Part shown: piece by piece, positions 1 through 12,260 of the stretch | Layout of the letters: each line of letters opens with the position of its first letter | Numbering within the stretch: the stretch's first letter is position 1 | Source of the DNA: Todiramphus chloris collaris | Taxonomy: Eukaryota > Chordata > Aves > Coraciiformes > Alcedinidae | Assembly (NCBI GenBank): GCA_025345505.1 | Contig: JANVCC010000040.1 | Coordinates: 7,046,690 to 7,110,689, forward strand | DNA: 64,000 bases | Direction of reading: 5' to 3' | Made by a program: the position numbers and the translations under genes | Notes under the pieces: generated by a model | The model's database searches: none | The model's input: the letters and a program-made list of their open reading frames with translations, nothing else | What the model was told of the DNA's origin: nothing

Positions 1-129
1 AAACAGGGAAAAGGCCAGAATTGAAAGCAGACACAGGGAGAGAGCAGCTCCTTCCCTCTGGTTTAAGGAGGCGAGAGCCGGGCTGGTCCGGGCTGCTTTT
101 GTTTCCCGTTAGCGGGGCCCTCGCTGCTC

Positions 130-389
130 CCCCTCATTGGCAGCCTGCGGAGAAACTCCCCTCTCCTTGCTGCCACTTTGGCTTCTCCTCCTTTTAATTT
201 TTTTTTCCCCCCACATCCCGCTCATTCGCTGGGCTTTAATCTCAAGTTTTGCTCTGCAACGGGTCCCCGAAGAGGGTGGAGGGAGGAAGTCGGAGGGACT
301 CTGCTCCTCATTGGCGAGGCAGCTTCTCCCCTTCTCCTCCTTCCCGAGGTCTCTTTTATTTATACACGCGTGCACACACCGTGCACAGC
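130..389 (+). promoter_or_regulatory. PDGFRB: Putative PDGFRB core promoter
   Basis: Seen: inverted CCAAT boxes (ATTGG) at 136-140 and 310-314, and a TATA-like TATTTATA at 357-364. The second CCAAT box and the TATA-like box are spaced as expected for a start site near 390. A GAGGAAGT ETS-like motif lies near 284. The flanks are GC-rich with scattered CpG. Known: the mammalian PDGFRB promoter depends on a CCAAT box bound by NF-Y. Inference: this is the main PDGFRB promoter, because the next strong splice donor downstream (772/773) fits the noncoding first exon found in mammals. The exact start site cannot be seen. Confidence 0.5.
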
Positions 390-772
390 CCTCGGCTCGG
401 GGCTTCACTCCACGCTGGGGCCTGAAGCATACAGACCCCCTCCCAGGTGGGCTGGGGGCTGCCCAGGGCCCTGCTGAGATGCATTAGAGGAGCAGAGTGA
501 GGGCTTGGCTGCAGCCCAGCCCTGGCACAGCCTTGCCTCTTCTTTTGATTTTATTTATTTTTCCCCTCCTCCCCTCCACTGCATTTCTTCCCTTCCCTCT
601 CTTTCTCCTTTAAGTGGAAAAGCCTTGCCAGCTGGGGAAGGCTGGGAGGGCAGGGAGAGCCTCAGCAAGGCAGCAGATAAAGAGCGCGGAGGAGGAGAAG
701 AAGGAATTTCAGGGTGACCAGTGCCTGTGGGACGTGCCACACAAGCGTTCTCCTGGTGGGACCCTGCCCAAG
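390..772 (+). other. PDGFRB: PDGFRB exon 1, noncoding (5' boundary estimated)
   Basis: The 3' boundary is a near-consensus donor, AG|GTAAGC, at 772/773. The 5' boundary is estimated from the TATA-like box at 357-364. The stretch carries no signal peptide or other coding signature, which fits the wholly untranslated first exon of mammalian PDGFRB. Open frames crossing it run through the donor and are taken as chance. Confidence 0.45.
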
Positions 773-2204
773 GTAAGCCCTCGCGTCGCCCACCCAAGTA
801 CTGGGTCACCCTCCTGCTCTGCTCCAGCTGGGAAACCTCTCACTGGAGGCGGTATAGACCCAAGGACCCTCTCCCCAAGTCAGCCCCGTTGCTCTGGATG
901 GGGCTTTGCTCTGCTGCCAGGGGCTGGCACCACAAAACGCCCCACCAAGCCCTGGGGAGGTGGTGTTTGGTGGACAGAGGCTGAGCTGTGCAGCGTACTG
1001 CAGGAAAAGCTGTCCCATCAGCTCTCACCAGGTCCTGTGCTGGGACAGCTGCAGGGAGCCAAGGGGATGCAGCAACTGTCAGGCAGGAGAGGGGACCCTG
1101 CTGCAGCGGGATTGGGGCCCAGGGGATCTCTGCTTCTCCTTGGGGAGCTCTTGGTCCCTCCCTGGATCGGGGGTTACCCTGACTCTCCAAGCCCAGCAGC
1201 TGAGGGAGTGCAGGGGTGTGTGTGGGGAAGGAGAAGCTCACCATCCACAGTGAGACATCTTTTAGAGGGGTGAGCATACCCCACTGCAGAGCAGTGTCCC
1301 TGCAGCGTTAGACTGAACACATCTGTGGTCAGGGTGTCCTTAGGACCACAGCACTTTTGTCTTCGCTCTTGCTGGGACTCCTTTCTCCATGGGCCAGGCC
1401 AAGGTGGAGAGGGACATCTGCAAGTCCTGTCTGTGCCCTGGTGTGCTGAGTACTGGAGGAGGGAGAGCCTGGTAAAACCCTTCTAGGCATGGATGAGGGC
1501 AACCACTCTGGTGTCCCAAAAGCCCAGGAGCTGAGGGTCTCCCACTTGCTGTAGCTGGTCTTGATTGAAGCTGTGCTGACTCAGGCAGCCCTCATAGCCT
1601 GGAGACAGGGGGTTGCATGACCTACAGGGCTTTGGTGCTCACGCCAGGACACTGTGGGCTCAGAGCATCCAGCTCCTGAACACACTTGCCAACAGGGAGA
1701 CTTTCAAAACAGGTCTTGCAGTGAAAAGGGATGTTGTGCTGCTCTGTCCTTGCCTCAGAGCACCTGGGGCTCCTGCTAAAGTTGTGGAAAAATAGCTAGA
1801 AGTAGTTGGTTTGGCATGCAAACCCTGTTTGCAGGGGCTTGGCAGTGTCCCTGCATCCAGGAAACACACCCAAGTCAGTTGGTGCTTTAAGGGGGGGTGT
1901 CAGTATTTTGGAGAAGAATCAAGTCACAGTGACCCATTTGCAGCCCGTAAAGGGCTTTATTTTCTCTATAAAACCATCCTCCCATGTCCCATCCTCCAAC
2001 TCAATGGCATGGAGGGTCCTCACTGAAGAAGCAGGTGGAGGGACTGCAGCCACTTGATCACCTGCCCCTTGGCTCACCTCCTGCATTCCTGCGCAGGGCT
2101 GGGGGTTCAGGGTGCCCGCAGTCTGGATGGGGAGCATGGTCTGAGCAGAAGCACAACCAGCTGCAGTGCTGCACTCAGGGAGAAGTTAGCCATGGCTTGT
2201 TGTC

Positions 2205-2330
2205 CAAAGTCCTGGGCATTTCTAGTGGGGTCCCATAGGGCTCTGTCTTGGGCTTGGTCCTCTGCTGAGCACTTCATCAGGGATGCACACAGAGCAGAAG
2301 AGGTTCAGGGAGAGCAGGGAGGATGATCCG
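2205..2330 (+). repeat. CR1 reverse-transcriptase relic
   Basis: Around 2219-2252 the + strand reads Ser-Ser-Gly-Val-Pro-stop-Gly-Ser-Val-Leu-Gly. This is the conserved LINE reverse-transcriptase motif SGVPQGSVLG with the Gln codon turned into TAG. Flanking bases also resemble the CR1 RT region. It is a dead internal fragment, possibly the 5' part of the element that ends at 3507. Boundaries are approximate. Confidence 0.6.
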
Positions 2331-3039
2331 AAGCCCAGAAGAGACTGCAGAGAATGGAGAGTGGGGTTGATGGTGTTCATTGGTCACTGGGTGTTGTGGG
2401 GAGGTAGCACATGGTCTTCACACATGGGAAGTCACCGCAAAGAAAAAAGCTACCTTTTAGAGGAAGTGTCTGTAGGTTTAAGAACATGAGGCTGGATGCC
2501 TTCAGCCCCACAGGGTTCAAAGGACATGTTGGGCAAACATCTGTCTGGGGAGATGTGGGCACTGCAGCAGGACAATGACTCCATAAGCTCTTCCAGCCTC
2601 CTTTTTGATGGGTCTGTGAGGGGATTTCCAAAGCATTCAGAACAACATCGTTAGGAAGAGGAGAGCACTGAGCCTTTTTCCAGGACTAGAGCAAGACAAA
2701 ATTGTCTTAGTGAGTATCAGAGGAAAGTTGAGGTTAAGAAAACTCTCTCTAGCTCCCAGAGCTATGTCGTGCAAGAAGAGACCATGTTGCCTGGCTGCAG
2801 CATTGCCTGAGTGACAAACATGTGTGATTGGCTGTTGCTGGAGGGCCTGAGCAGGGACTTCTGTGCCCAGCTCCACCCTAGGGCCAGGTGGTCCCCAAGG
2901 TCCCTCTGGCCCTGGTGTCTGATGCCATGCTGAAGCGGGGTGGGATTGCAGTAGTGTTCATAGGGTCAGGGCTCCGTCAAAGCATCTTCCCTGGATGCAG
3001 CAGCAAAGGGCAGGAGGAGTTGTACAGTGGCCAGATCCC

Positions 3040-3507
3040 ACCAAAAATGATCAAAAGGGCCATAACAGTGATCTGAGGACTGAAGCACCTCTCCTGCGAA
3101 GAAAGACTGGGAGTGCTGAGGTTGTTCAGCCTGGGGAAGAGAAGGCTATTGGGAGACTTTCTTGTGGCCTTTCAGTGCTTAAAGGGGGCCTATAAGAAAG
3201 ATGGGGACAGACTTTTTATAAGAACCTGATGTGACAAGGCAAGGGATGGTGGTTTTAAACTGAAAGAGGGAGATTTATACTGGAGATAAGGAACACATTT
3301 TTTATGCTAAGGGTGGAGAGACACTGGCCCAGGTTGCCCAGAGAGGTGGTTGATGCCTCTTCCCTTCTGGAAACATTCCAGGTGAGGTTGGACTGGGCTC
3401 TGAGCAACCTGCTCTAGTTGCAGATGTCTCTGCAGGGGGTTGGACCAGATGACCTTTAAAGGTCCCTTCCAACCCAAACCATTCCATGACTCTGCGATTC
3501 TATGATC
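3040..3507 (+). repeat. CR1 LINE, 3' end, sense
   Basis: The stretch follows the CR1 3' region throughout: the segment ending in GTTCAGCCTGG, the CAGGTTGCCCAGAGAGGTGG segment, the TTGGACCAGATGACC segment and the GGTCCCTTCCAACCC block. It ends in degenerate ATTCTATG octamers at about 3480-3505, the hallmark CR1 terminus. It is truncated at the 5' side and diverged, and lies in sense orientation within PDGFRB intron 1. Confidence 0.9.
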
Positions 3508-6500
3508 CCATGGGAGTCCAGCCTCTGGTGCTGGCACCAGGAGCTGCCTTTGTCCCAGAGCTGGAGGGATCTGAGTACTGCACGGGCTCGGGGCTGGCTG
3601 GACACATCCTATCCCTGTGAGGGGGGATCCAGCCAGAGCACTTTGTGGAGTTTGTTTGTTTGTACTTTAACCAAGAGAAAGAAATCCCCTGGAGAGGAGT
3701 TGCAAGGGGAGGGTATAGACCGGGTATTGTTTCCTGAGAGGCTGGAGTGGCTCCAGGAGGCTCCTTCCGCTCCACCAGGCAAATTGGACATAACAAGACT
3801 TGTTTTAGGGGTGGCTGTTTCCCCTCCTATCCCCGTTGCCTAATTAGGCTCCCTGAGCCAAGCACACCTCTGCCCTGCTCCACTCCCTCTGGGATGCCTC
3901 CTCCTGGAAATGAAGCACTTTCCTGGTATCATGTGGCACGAGTTGCAGATCAGAACAGCCCAGCAGATCAGCAGCCCAGGCAGAGACAGGGACACATGCT
4001 GGGGATGCACAAAGGGGTGCCGGGATGGGTCATACGCTGAGCAATGCATCCCATGTGTCCATCACCTCCCTAACCTGGTAGCAGGAGATGTACAGTGATG
4101 CTCTCACCCTCACGCTCTGCTTTTTCATCGTCCCTGGGTGCATACCTGGGACACAGGCTGTGGCATGTCCTTGGTCTGTGTTTCTGGCCTTCTCCTGCAA
4201 CCACCAACCTGCTGAGGCAGAGTAAAGCAGTGTGGAGAGCCTGTGCAGGGAGCAGGGAGCTCACAAAAACTCCCACAGAAAGGCTGCTGCCAGGTTGTCG
4301 TAGTGCTAGTGGTGCACATCCTGCACCCATGGATGGACTCATCCTCTCCAGGACATGTCTGCAGGGTCACCTGCTCTTCCGTCCAGGTCTCTGCTAACAC
4401 CTGTCCTATGCTCTTCCCCAGGCTCAGCAAGAGCCAGTGTGAGATGAAGCTTGGAGGAGGCTGTGGGGTGCAGGAGCAGGGAAGGGTTGGAGAGTGCAAG
4501 GATATAACCAGGGAGCTGCACTGGCTGTCAGACCCTGGGCTGCAAACCAGAAGATAGAGTAGGAGTCCCTCCTATGGAAGAGGACTTCATGAGCAGCACC
4601 AGGGCTGCTCAGGGGGACGAGGCTCCCAAAGCAGGCAAACCTGCTCCTTGGTGCGAGGCCCCATCCCAACGTTCCTTCTGCCTTCCCCCTTCTGGCCTGT
4701 CTACCATGCGAAAGAGTCTGTGACTGAAATCTTAATGCTACCGAGACACAGTAATTGGCACCAATTAAATTGCTACATTCATGTTTGAATTGCTTTAACT
4801 GGCGAGACACACTGTCTTATTTATACAAAAAAATATGTTTGCTTGTGGGTTTGTCTGAACCAAGGCCAGCAGAAAATACACCATTTCGAGCCCCGCTCTC
4901 TGCAAGAGCATTTTCCACTTGCAAATTGGAAGTCACCTCAGTTTCAGCCTCTGCCAAGCAAACGGTTGCAGAACAGAAACCCCGCTTTCCTCGGGGCCGG
5001 CAGCGTGAGAGGGGTCCCCTCCTCTCTCCCTGTAGGCAGCTGCCAAGTTTCCCTTTTCAGCCTGGGAGCTGTTAGGGAGAATATGGTCTGATTCAGGAAT
5101 CGCTTGTGGGGGGAGCAGGAGTCGGTGTCCATTTGAAACCAGTGTTCAGGGGAGGACAAAGGGTGCTGGCAGCTGCCAGCCCCGCTGCCGAGTCCTGTCT
5201 GAGCTCCTCCGGAGGATCCCTGGGGTTTGAGGGGACAGGCACTGTTTGCAGAGTCTGGGTGCAGAGAGGAGCTGATTTTTGCTTCACGAGTGAGGGGAGA
5301 GGAACCACTGGAGGCGTTAAAAGATCCTGCATGCAGGATGGCAAGCACAGCTCATTCCGCCTGGCCAGGGCACCTAGGAAGATGTTACCCAAGAGGGCAG
5401 CATCCCTTTTGCAGCCTGCATATGCACAGGGAATGTGTTGGCTTTATACACCCCCTGCTCCAGAAAACTCCCTTGCTGCCCCCAGGTCCTGCTGTTAGAT
5501 GGAGGTGGGAACCAGACCCTCATCATGTGCAATTGCCTGCTGCGGGTCTGACCCCAGCCTGCCAGCAGGCAGGAGGGGAGTTGTGGGATGAGGGGGCTGC
5601 CCCCAGTGCTGCAGTTCATCTGTCTCTGCAGTCCTGGTGCTGGCTGACACCACCCTGGTCTTCCTGCCCCACAGGTGAGCCTATGGAGGAGGGGGCAGGA
5701 TCAGCCCCCAGGTCCAAGCACTGCACCAGCAGCTACATTTTGCTCCCTTGCATGAAGCCAGAAGTAGCAGGGCCAAATCAAACACAGTCCCCCTCTGAAA
5801 GCTGCCTCTGCCCTTCACACCCCAGCACTACCTGGCACCATCCTCTCCCACCCTGGCCATGGTGCCAGGCTCCTCTCCAGGTCCTGCAAATGGGCAAAGG
5901 GTGCCCTGACCACAGAGCTGGTGAGTGTCTAATCCCAGACACGAGTACCTAAAACCCCAGAACTAAGCGATTAAGCTCGGTTCCCTTGCAGGCAGCTGAG
6001 AAGGAAGGGGCTGAAGCATCCATGCAGATTATCTCCTCCTCCCCAGCATATCCATGCCTCAGGGGAATTTTCAGAGGAGGATCAGGTTGCCCATGCTTCA
6101 CCAGGCTGTGGGGCTGGTAAAACCACAACACTCTGACTGCTCCTGGGGCTTTGCAAAGCCCGTACATCCTACTAGGGCTCAGGATGGCTCTTTTTCTCCT
6201 TGTACCTCCATCACCCTCATCTTGCAGCTGATAGTTAGTGGTTAGTTAGAACCAGCTGGAACCTTTGACTCCAGCCCTGGCCCCACCATAGCAGCCACCC
6301 TCAAACAGAGACCATGAGGAGGTGATGGAGATGTTGACATGCTGGTGACTGTTCTCCTCCTCATGTATACCTTAGCAGAGTGCTTCCCTTGAACCACTGC
6401 AGAAAGGCAGGCACAGCTTCCTGGCAGACACAGCATGAGAGCAAGGAATGCTCGGGAAGTTCCGGGACATGGGATGAGCAGCCAGGATGGTGCCTGACCT

Positions 6501-9500
6501 GTGGTCCCATATCCCCTGCTTCCCCTCTTCACTCTACCAGTGTCAGAAAAGCATAGGGCAAGCAGATGGGCTCTGCTCAGAGAGGCAAACCCCATCCAGC
6601 CCCACATGCTCAGGAGCTGGGACCCCCAGATATTCTAGTTTGGGAGTGGAGGAGCCAGAGAACTCTTTAAGTCACTGCTGCCAATAAGCATCAAGGCTTT
6701 GCTCCCCAGTTGGAGGGGCCAGGGGTGAAGTGATGCAGAGATGTGTGTGGGTCGTGGCCTGTGGTTTCGGTGCCCTGCAGCCATGTTCATAACTCACATT
6801 GCTTACATGCTTGTGAAGCAGCGTGGTGTCTTCTCCCAGAAATGTCTGCTGTCTGTCAGTGGCAATGAAGCAGCTAAGTGACAGTCATGGGCTGGGCTCT
6901 GTTGAACCCCTTGGAGAACTCTGTTGGAGAAGGGCACTGGGAAGGGCTGAAATGCTCCCAAGGGGAACATTTGTTCCTCCCATGGGGGGTCATTGCACTG
7001 CAAGGGGTGAGTCCCAAGGGTAAACAGAGCCCTGCTGCCCACAACTGACGTGAGCATCCCCAGTCATGCACAGGCCTCAGAGCTGTGCACCAAAACACTG
7101 GCCAGTACCCAGCACCAACACAGAGCAGTCCCAGCATCACCACAGGCCAACCCTAGCATCGCCATGGCCCTGGCACCCACCAGCTGCCCTAGGGAGACCA
7201 AAGGGGGCAGGATTCGGCTGGTGTGAGGCACAGCGTGTGCAGCAAGGGATAGCCAGGCACCACATCAGCCTTGCCCGGCACGTGGCAGCCGTTCCTCCCA
7301 ACACCCCATACCACCTTCCCCGGCCCCAAGCGAGCCCCGATCTTTGCCCAGGGTTTTCCCACAGCCTGGGCCAAGCTCACAGGCTCTGGGGAGCAGCCCC
7401 ACGGGCCCTGGGGCCCAGCCTTTCCTCCGAAAGCGGAAGCGGGGGAGCATGCGCAGCCGAAAAGGCCACGAATACCAACACTCGGGGCTGGGGGATTATT
7501 TATAACACTGGCACCTCTCCAAACAGATGTTTTGTTTTATTTTGAACTTGCACTAAATAGGTCACTCGTTTCCTCCATCTCCCATGGGCTCGAGATGAAG
7601 GGGGGAAAGCGGGAGGATTAGGGGTGAGAGAGCAGGGCTCGCCGTGGTCCCACGTCCCCCTCTGCCAGCTCCTCACAGCGACGCGTTGTGGACGGTCCAC
7701 AGCTGGAGGTTTGCTGGATGGGGTGTGTGGATATCGTGGTCCCCTGAGCTCGGAAAGGGAGTACGGCCACAGCTGAAAGGGGGTGTGCGGGGCTCGCCAC
7801 CCCACCCCATTCCTCTCATGGCTGAACCCAGGGCTGCTGAATCATGCTGCTGGGGCGCAATGTGAGCTTGTCATCCTTCCCAGCAGCCTCCTCCCTGCTT
7901 TGGAGTCACAGTCTTCAGCTTTCTGACAGATGCTGTCAAAGCCTGCGATAGCCCATGGCAGCCTGGCCTGGAGGAGACTGGCTGTGCTAGCTCACGTCCT
8001 GCCATATGATGCACGACCAGCACCCTCATGACCACACAACCACTTCCTCCAGGTGCCAACGAGGTTGGGGACCAGGATCTGGGGTCCTAGGCAGAGGGTC
8101 TGGTCATACCAGCCCCACTGTCTGCAGCAGAGGTAGGCAGGAGAGATGTCCCCAGCCTGTGAGCATGGTGGCCCTGAGCTCGTACTGCTCTGGAGATGGC
8201 ATCTGCCTCTGCTTTAACCATCTCCTAGAGAGCTTGGTCCAGACCAGGGTTGTGGCTTTCATAACATTTTCACAGACCAAGGAGTTCTGGCAAAATCATT
8301 CAGAGGGTTCAGGCATTTGCAATGCTGCCATGAGAGCTTGTAAAACCTCACCTTTGTGTGACTAAAAGAAACCCCTAAGCCCAGGCATGGTGCAAACTGG
8401 GACCGCTGTGGCATCCCTTGGTCTCACCAGTGCCTGGGTAAAGCCTCAGGACCCCCTCAGAGCTGGGAGGTGGCTGGTTACGGAGGTTTTGGGCAAGGAT
8501 GGCCTGTGGGACTCCAGGGACTCCCCAGCCCCTCTGCTCCTCAGCCTGGTTTCATATTTCCTACCTCTGCGTTTTATCAGCAGCTGTTTATGGGCCTTGG
8601 GAGGACAGGCTCCCCATGTGTGTGCCCTGCCTAATTCTAGCCATGTGCTGGGAAAAAGAAAAAGGGCTCTGTGATGATAATCTGGCCTGTGAGTAAACGC
8701 AGTGTCATGGGAGCGGAGGGACCCCAGAGGAGAGATGTTGCAACTTCATACGGTTCCAGCCAAGAGGAAAGAAAAAAACCAAAACCATAACCCACTCAGT
8801 TTTATTTAGATTAAAGGGTGGGAAAGAAGCAGTCTCAGTGGCTGGGGGGAGGGTGGCAGAGAAAAACAGGACAAGCCAAGGAGTTTCACTGCCTGACAAG
8901 AAAGGCTTGGGTTTCAAGGGTTGCCAGCGTTTGCTTGGAGAGCAATTTGCCTTCAAAAGCTGGGGACGGTGCTGCCTGGACCAGGAGAAGCTCTCACTCC
9001 CTGGCTGTGAGAAGCATTGATCATGGGATCCCTACAGGGCTTCTTTTATTGCATACGGGCACCCATGATCTCACTTAATGACTCAGATGCGCTTAGACAA
9101 AGAAGAAATAAAGTATATTTTACTTCTCACTAATTTGCACCAGATGTCCTTGGCCTGCTTCGCAGGATGGTGGGGCCAGCGAGCACTGTGGGAGCGCCTG
9201 GAAGTGCAGCCCCAGCAAGACAAGGGGCTAGAAAAGGAAAGCCAGAGGAAGAGAAAGACCTAGCGGCTGTGTGAGAGGCCTGGCTTTGCTGCTCCCCTCC
9301 TTCATGCTGCTGCCAGCCGAGATGCCCTTGTGGGCTGGGCTGGTGGCCAGCACCGCTGCCCAGCCTCGCTGGAGCAGGGGGTCTCAGGCAAGGGGAACAC
9401 AGCTGGGGGAGAAGAGCAACATGGAGCAGTGGTTGCAAGAATTGTCTCTGGGCAAATGTGATTTGATGAAAGTGGGCTGTGAGCCCTCATTTTGAGCAGA

Positions 9501-12220
9501 CAGAACTTCCCCTTGCTGGTGATCAGTGGTCTGTAGGGACCAGAGCTCCTTCCAAGATTACCTGTTAGGGCAGTCACAGCTGCTCTGCCCCTCCCCGACA
9601 TGCTGAGCTATCCCCCTCCCCGTGCACCAGCTTTGCAGGCTGGTTCCAAGCTCCCATGGCTCGCAGGGTGCTCGCAGGACCCCCATACTGGTTCTCTGCA
9701 AGGCATTAGTGACTGTGGAGGAGAGGTGAGAAATGTGGTCTAGGCATGCTGGTGAGGAGAGCAGTAGATCAGGAGGGTCTCCCATGGTTTAAGACTGTAG
9801 CAGGGCTAGAAACAGCCCCGTCCTATGTGATTTGTGCTTGGGGATGGGCAGTGCCATGTGATGCTAGTGCCAGCTTTGGCTGCCTTGCATTCTGAGATGC
9901 TCTGCCATGAGCACTGCACTGTATACACGCTGGGAGCAAGTGCAGATGGAAGAGGGCTCAGAGGTGTGACAGGGCATGCTGAGCAAAGCCAAAGGAAATT
10001 CTTGCCTTGTTACCCAAGAACAGTCAAGACTGAGCCCACACAGAATACTTTGGGCATTAGCAAAGGCATCTTTGGCTTGTTAGCATCCTTAAACAAGAGA
10101 TAGGTCTGGAGCCAGGGTGCAATAACAAATCAATAAGGTTTGGTGATGCTTGAGCTCCTTAGCAAAGTACTGTGCGGAGGGGAGGAGTGGCAGAGATGGC
10201 TGAAAGAATGGTCCTCCCTAAATAAAGGTGGGACCATCCTCAGCAAAGGCTGGGCAGCTCCTTCTTGTATCCAAAACTCTGGGTGTAGCCCTGCTCCCGA
10301 AGCAGAAATTCCTGACCAAGTTCATCAGCTACAGAGGCATCAGCCCCCGCCCCCACTCACAGCAATGAGTGGGGGAGTGGGAGAAGAGGTGGAGGAGAAA
10401 GCTCAGCTGTCATCAGGTTTGGGATGCAGGAGAAATGGGAGCAGAATGATCTGGCTGCAAAGTCATGAGATGGGGAATCATGAGACTTGAATCCCAGTCC
10501 TGGCGCAGCCGTGGTCCCACTGTGTAGCCTTGGCTGTAGCATTTGACCTTTCTGCTTTGGCCTTCTCGCCTGTGTTGTGTCTGAGAGCCGTCAGAGCCCG
10601 GGTTACACTCTGCACAGCTCTGCTGCTGCTGAGGGATGTCAGGGTGCCTCCATTTATCCCATCACCCCATGAAAGGTGCTGCAAAAGCACAAGGCTCTTG
10701 ATGCTCAAACAGGCATTCAGAGGTGCCTGGCCCCAGCCAGCTATGGGATGGCAGTGGTCTGGGAAACCTGACAATCCCAGAGCTGGATCAGCTCTCCCTC
10801 ATCTCGCCTGTAAACACCACTGGCTGCTCTTGGTGTCCGGAGGAGGAGCGGCCACTGGTGCATTCCTGCAGCCATGTGTCCGGCGTGCTGGCCGGGCTGG
10901 TGTGATTACAGAAGAGACATAAGGACAGTGTGTCACTGGGCAGGAACAGCTGCCTGTACCCATGTCTTGTTTGGACTCCAAACCCTCCCAGACATCCACA
11001 GTCTCACAGTACCCGGATCCCAGCCTTGCTGGGCAGCAGCGTAGAGATGAGAAACAACGAGCGGGCTGTTGGGGACCAGTCCTCCCCTGCCATGCTCAGC
11101 AAAGCCCCAGTGTAGCCCCTGGGACCCACGTGCCCCCGCAGGCATGTGGGGCTGAGTGTGGGTGTGGGGCTACATTGCCCAGTCAGCCCAGCTCCCCGGC
11201 AGCCAGCTGACCTCCTGTCTTCTCTCCCAGCCAAATTCCTCTGCTAGAATAATAAACAGAGAAGCTCAGGAGAAAAGCTCCCTGCCCTACCGGGACAGAG
11301 ACAACTTGCCCTCACATCACAGTGCTGGAGATAGGCAGAGGGAAGGTCTGTACCCATGCTGGCGGGGAGAAGATGATTATGAGAGATATAACGCAGGGAT
11401 GGAGAGCTGGGACTTCACCTCAGCAGCTGCAAGGTAGGAGGCTGCTGCAGAGCTACAGGGCTGAGTGAAGGGCATGGGATGCAGCAGTGATGCAAGACCT
11501 CCCTGGCCTCCAAGCATGTGCCAGGATGTGTGGAGGCAAATGGTCCCATGGCCTGAAAATGCTCAGAAGCTGGCCTGTGGAAAGGATGGAGGAGTTTGGG
11601 GGGTTTGTGGTGCCCTGCTCACCCACAGGGCTGGGAAGAGACAATCCAAGGCAGCTGAGCATCATGTAGTGCCTGTGTTTGGGTCCCTGGGTGAGATAAT
11701 GTCTGGGCGCCTGCTTTTGGATCACTGAGTGGGGCTGCACCCACCTCAGCTCCTCCTTGTCTGGCACTCATAGTGTGCATCTCATTGCTCTTGCTGAGAA
11801 CAAAAGCTGAGATTGAGGAGGGAAACAACAAGTGCTCTCAAGGCTGGCACTGAGAGGGGTGTATTTGCATCCCTTGTGAAAAGCCTGCGTGCACCCACGT
11901 GTGCAAGCGCACATGTCCTCATGACAGGGAGAGAGGTTTGCCTTCCTGCTGCCCGGGCTCTGCGTGCACCCTGCAGGACAGGCAGGGCTCAGCATCTCTG
12001 AGCATGCCTCTTGCCCTGGCCAGAGCAGACAAACAAGGGAGAGGTCACCTCTCTCTGCGAGACATAGCCACCCTCCCACTCTGCTTGGGAAGAGTATCCA
12101 AGAGAAATGCCTTTCTGCAAAACCAGCAGATTTATTAAAAACAGCTACGAACACGGGGGAGGCAGCCAGAGGTGGCTGGCAGAGGCTGCAGGGCTCTCAC
12201 TGCTGGTTGAAGCAGCAGCA

Positions 12221-12260
12221 CCCATGCTAGCCCAGCACCACCCATGCTAGCCCAGGACCA
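12221..12260. repeat. 20-bp tandem duplication
   Basis: Two adjacent copies of a 20-bp unit beginning CCCATGCTAGCCCAG lie at 12221-12240 and 12241-12260. They differ at one base. This is a short local duplication inside PDGFRB intron 1. Confidence 0.8.

Noticed and set aside
614-1273. 219-codon + strand open frame over PDGFRB exon 1
   Set aside because: It runs straight through the strong donor at 772/773 and has no recognisable domain; two other frames are also open there.
5227-5952. 241-codon + strand open frame in PDGFRB intron 1
   Set aside because: GC-rich, Pro/Cys/His/Trp-rich composition, no domain, and overlapping open frames on both strands; consistent with chance.
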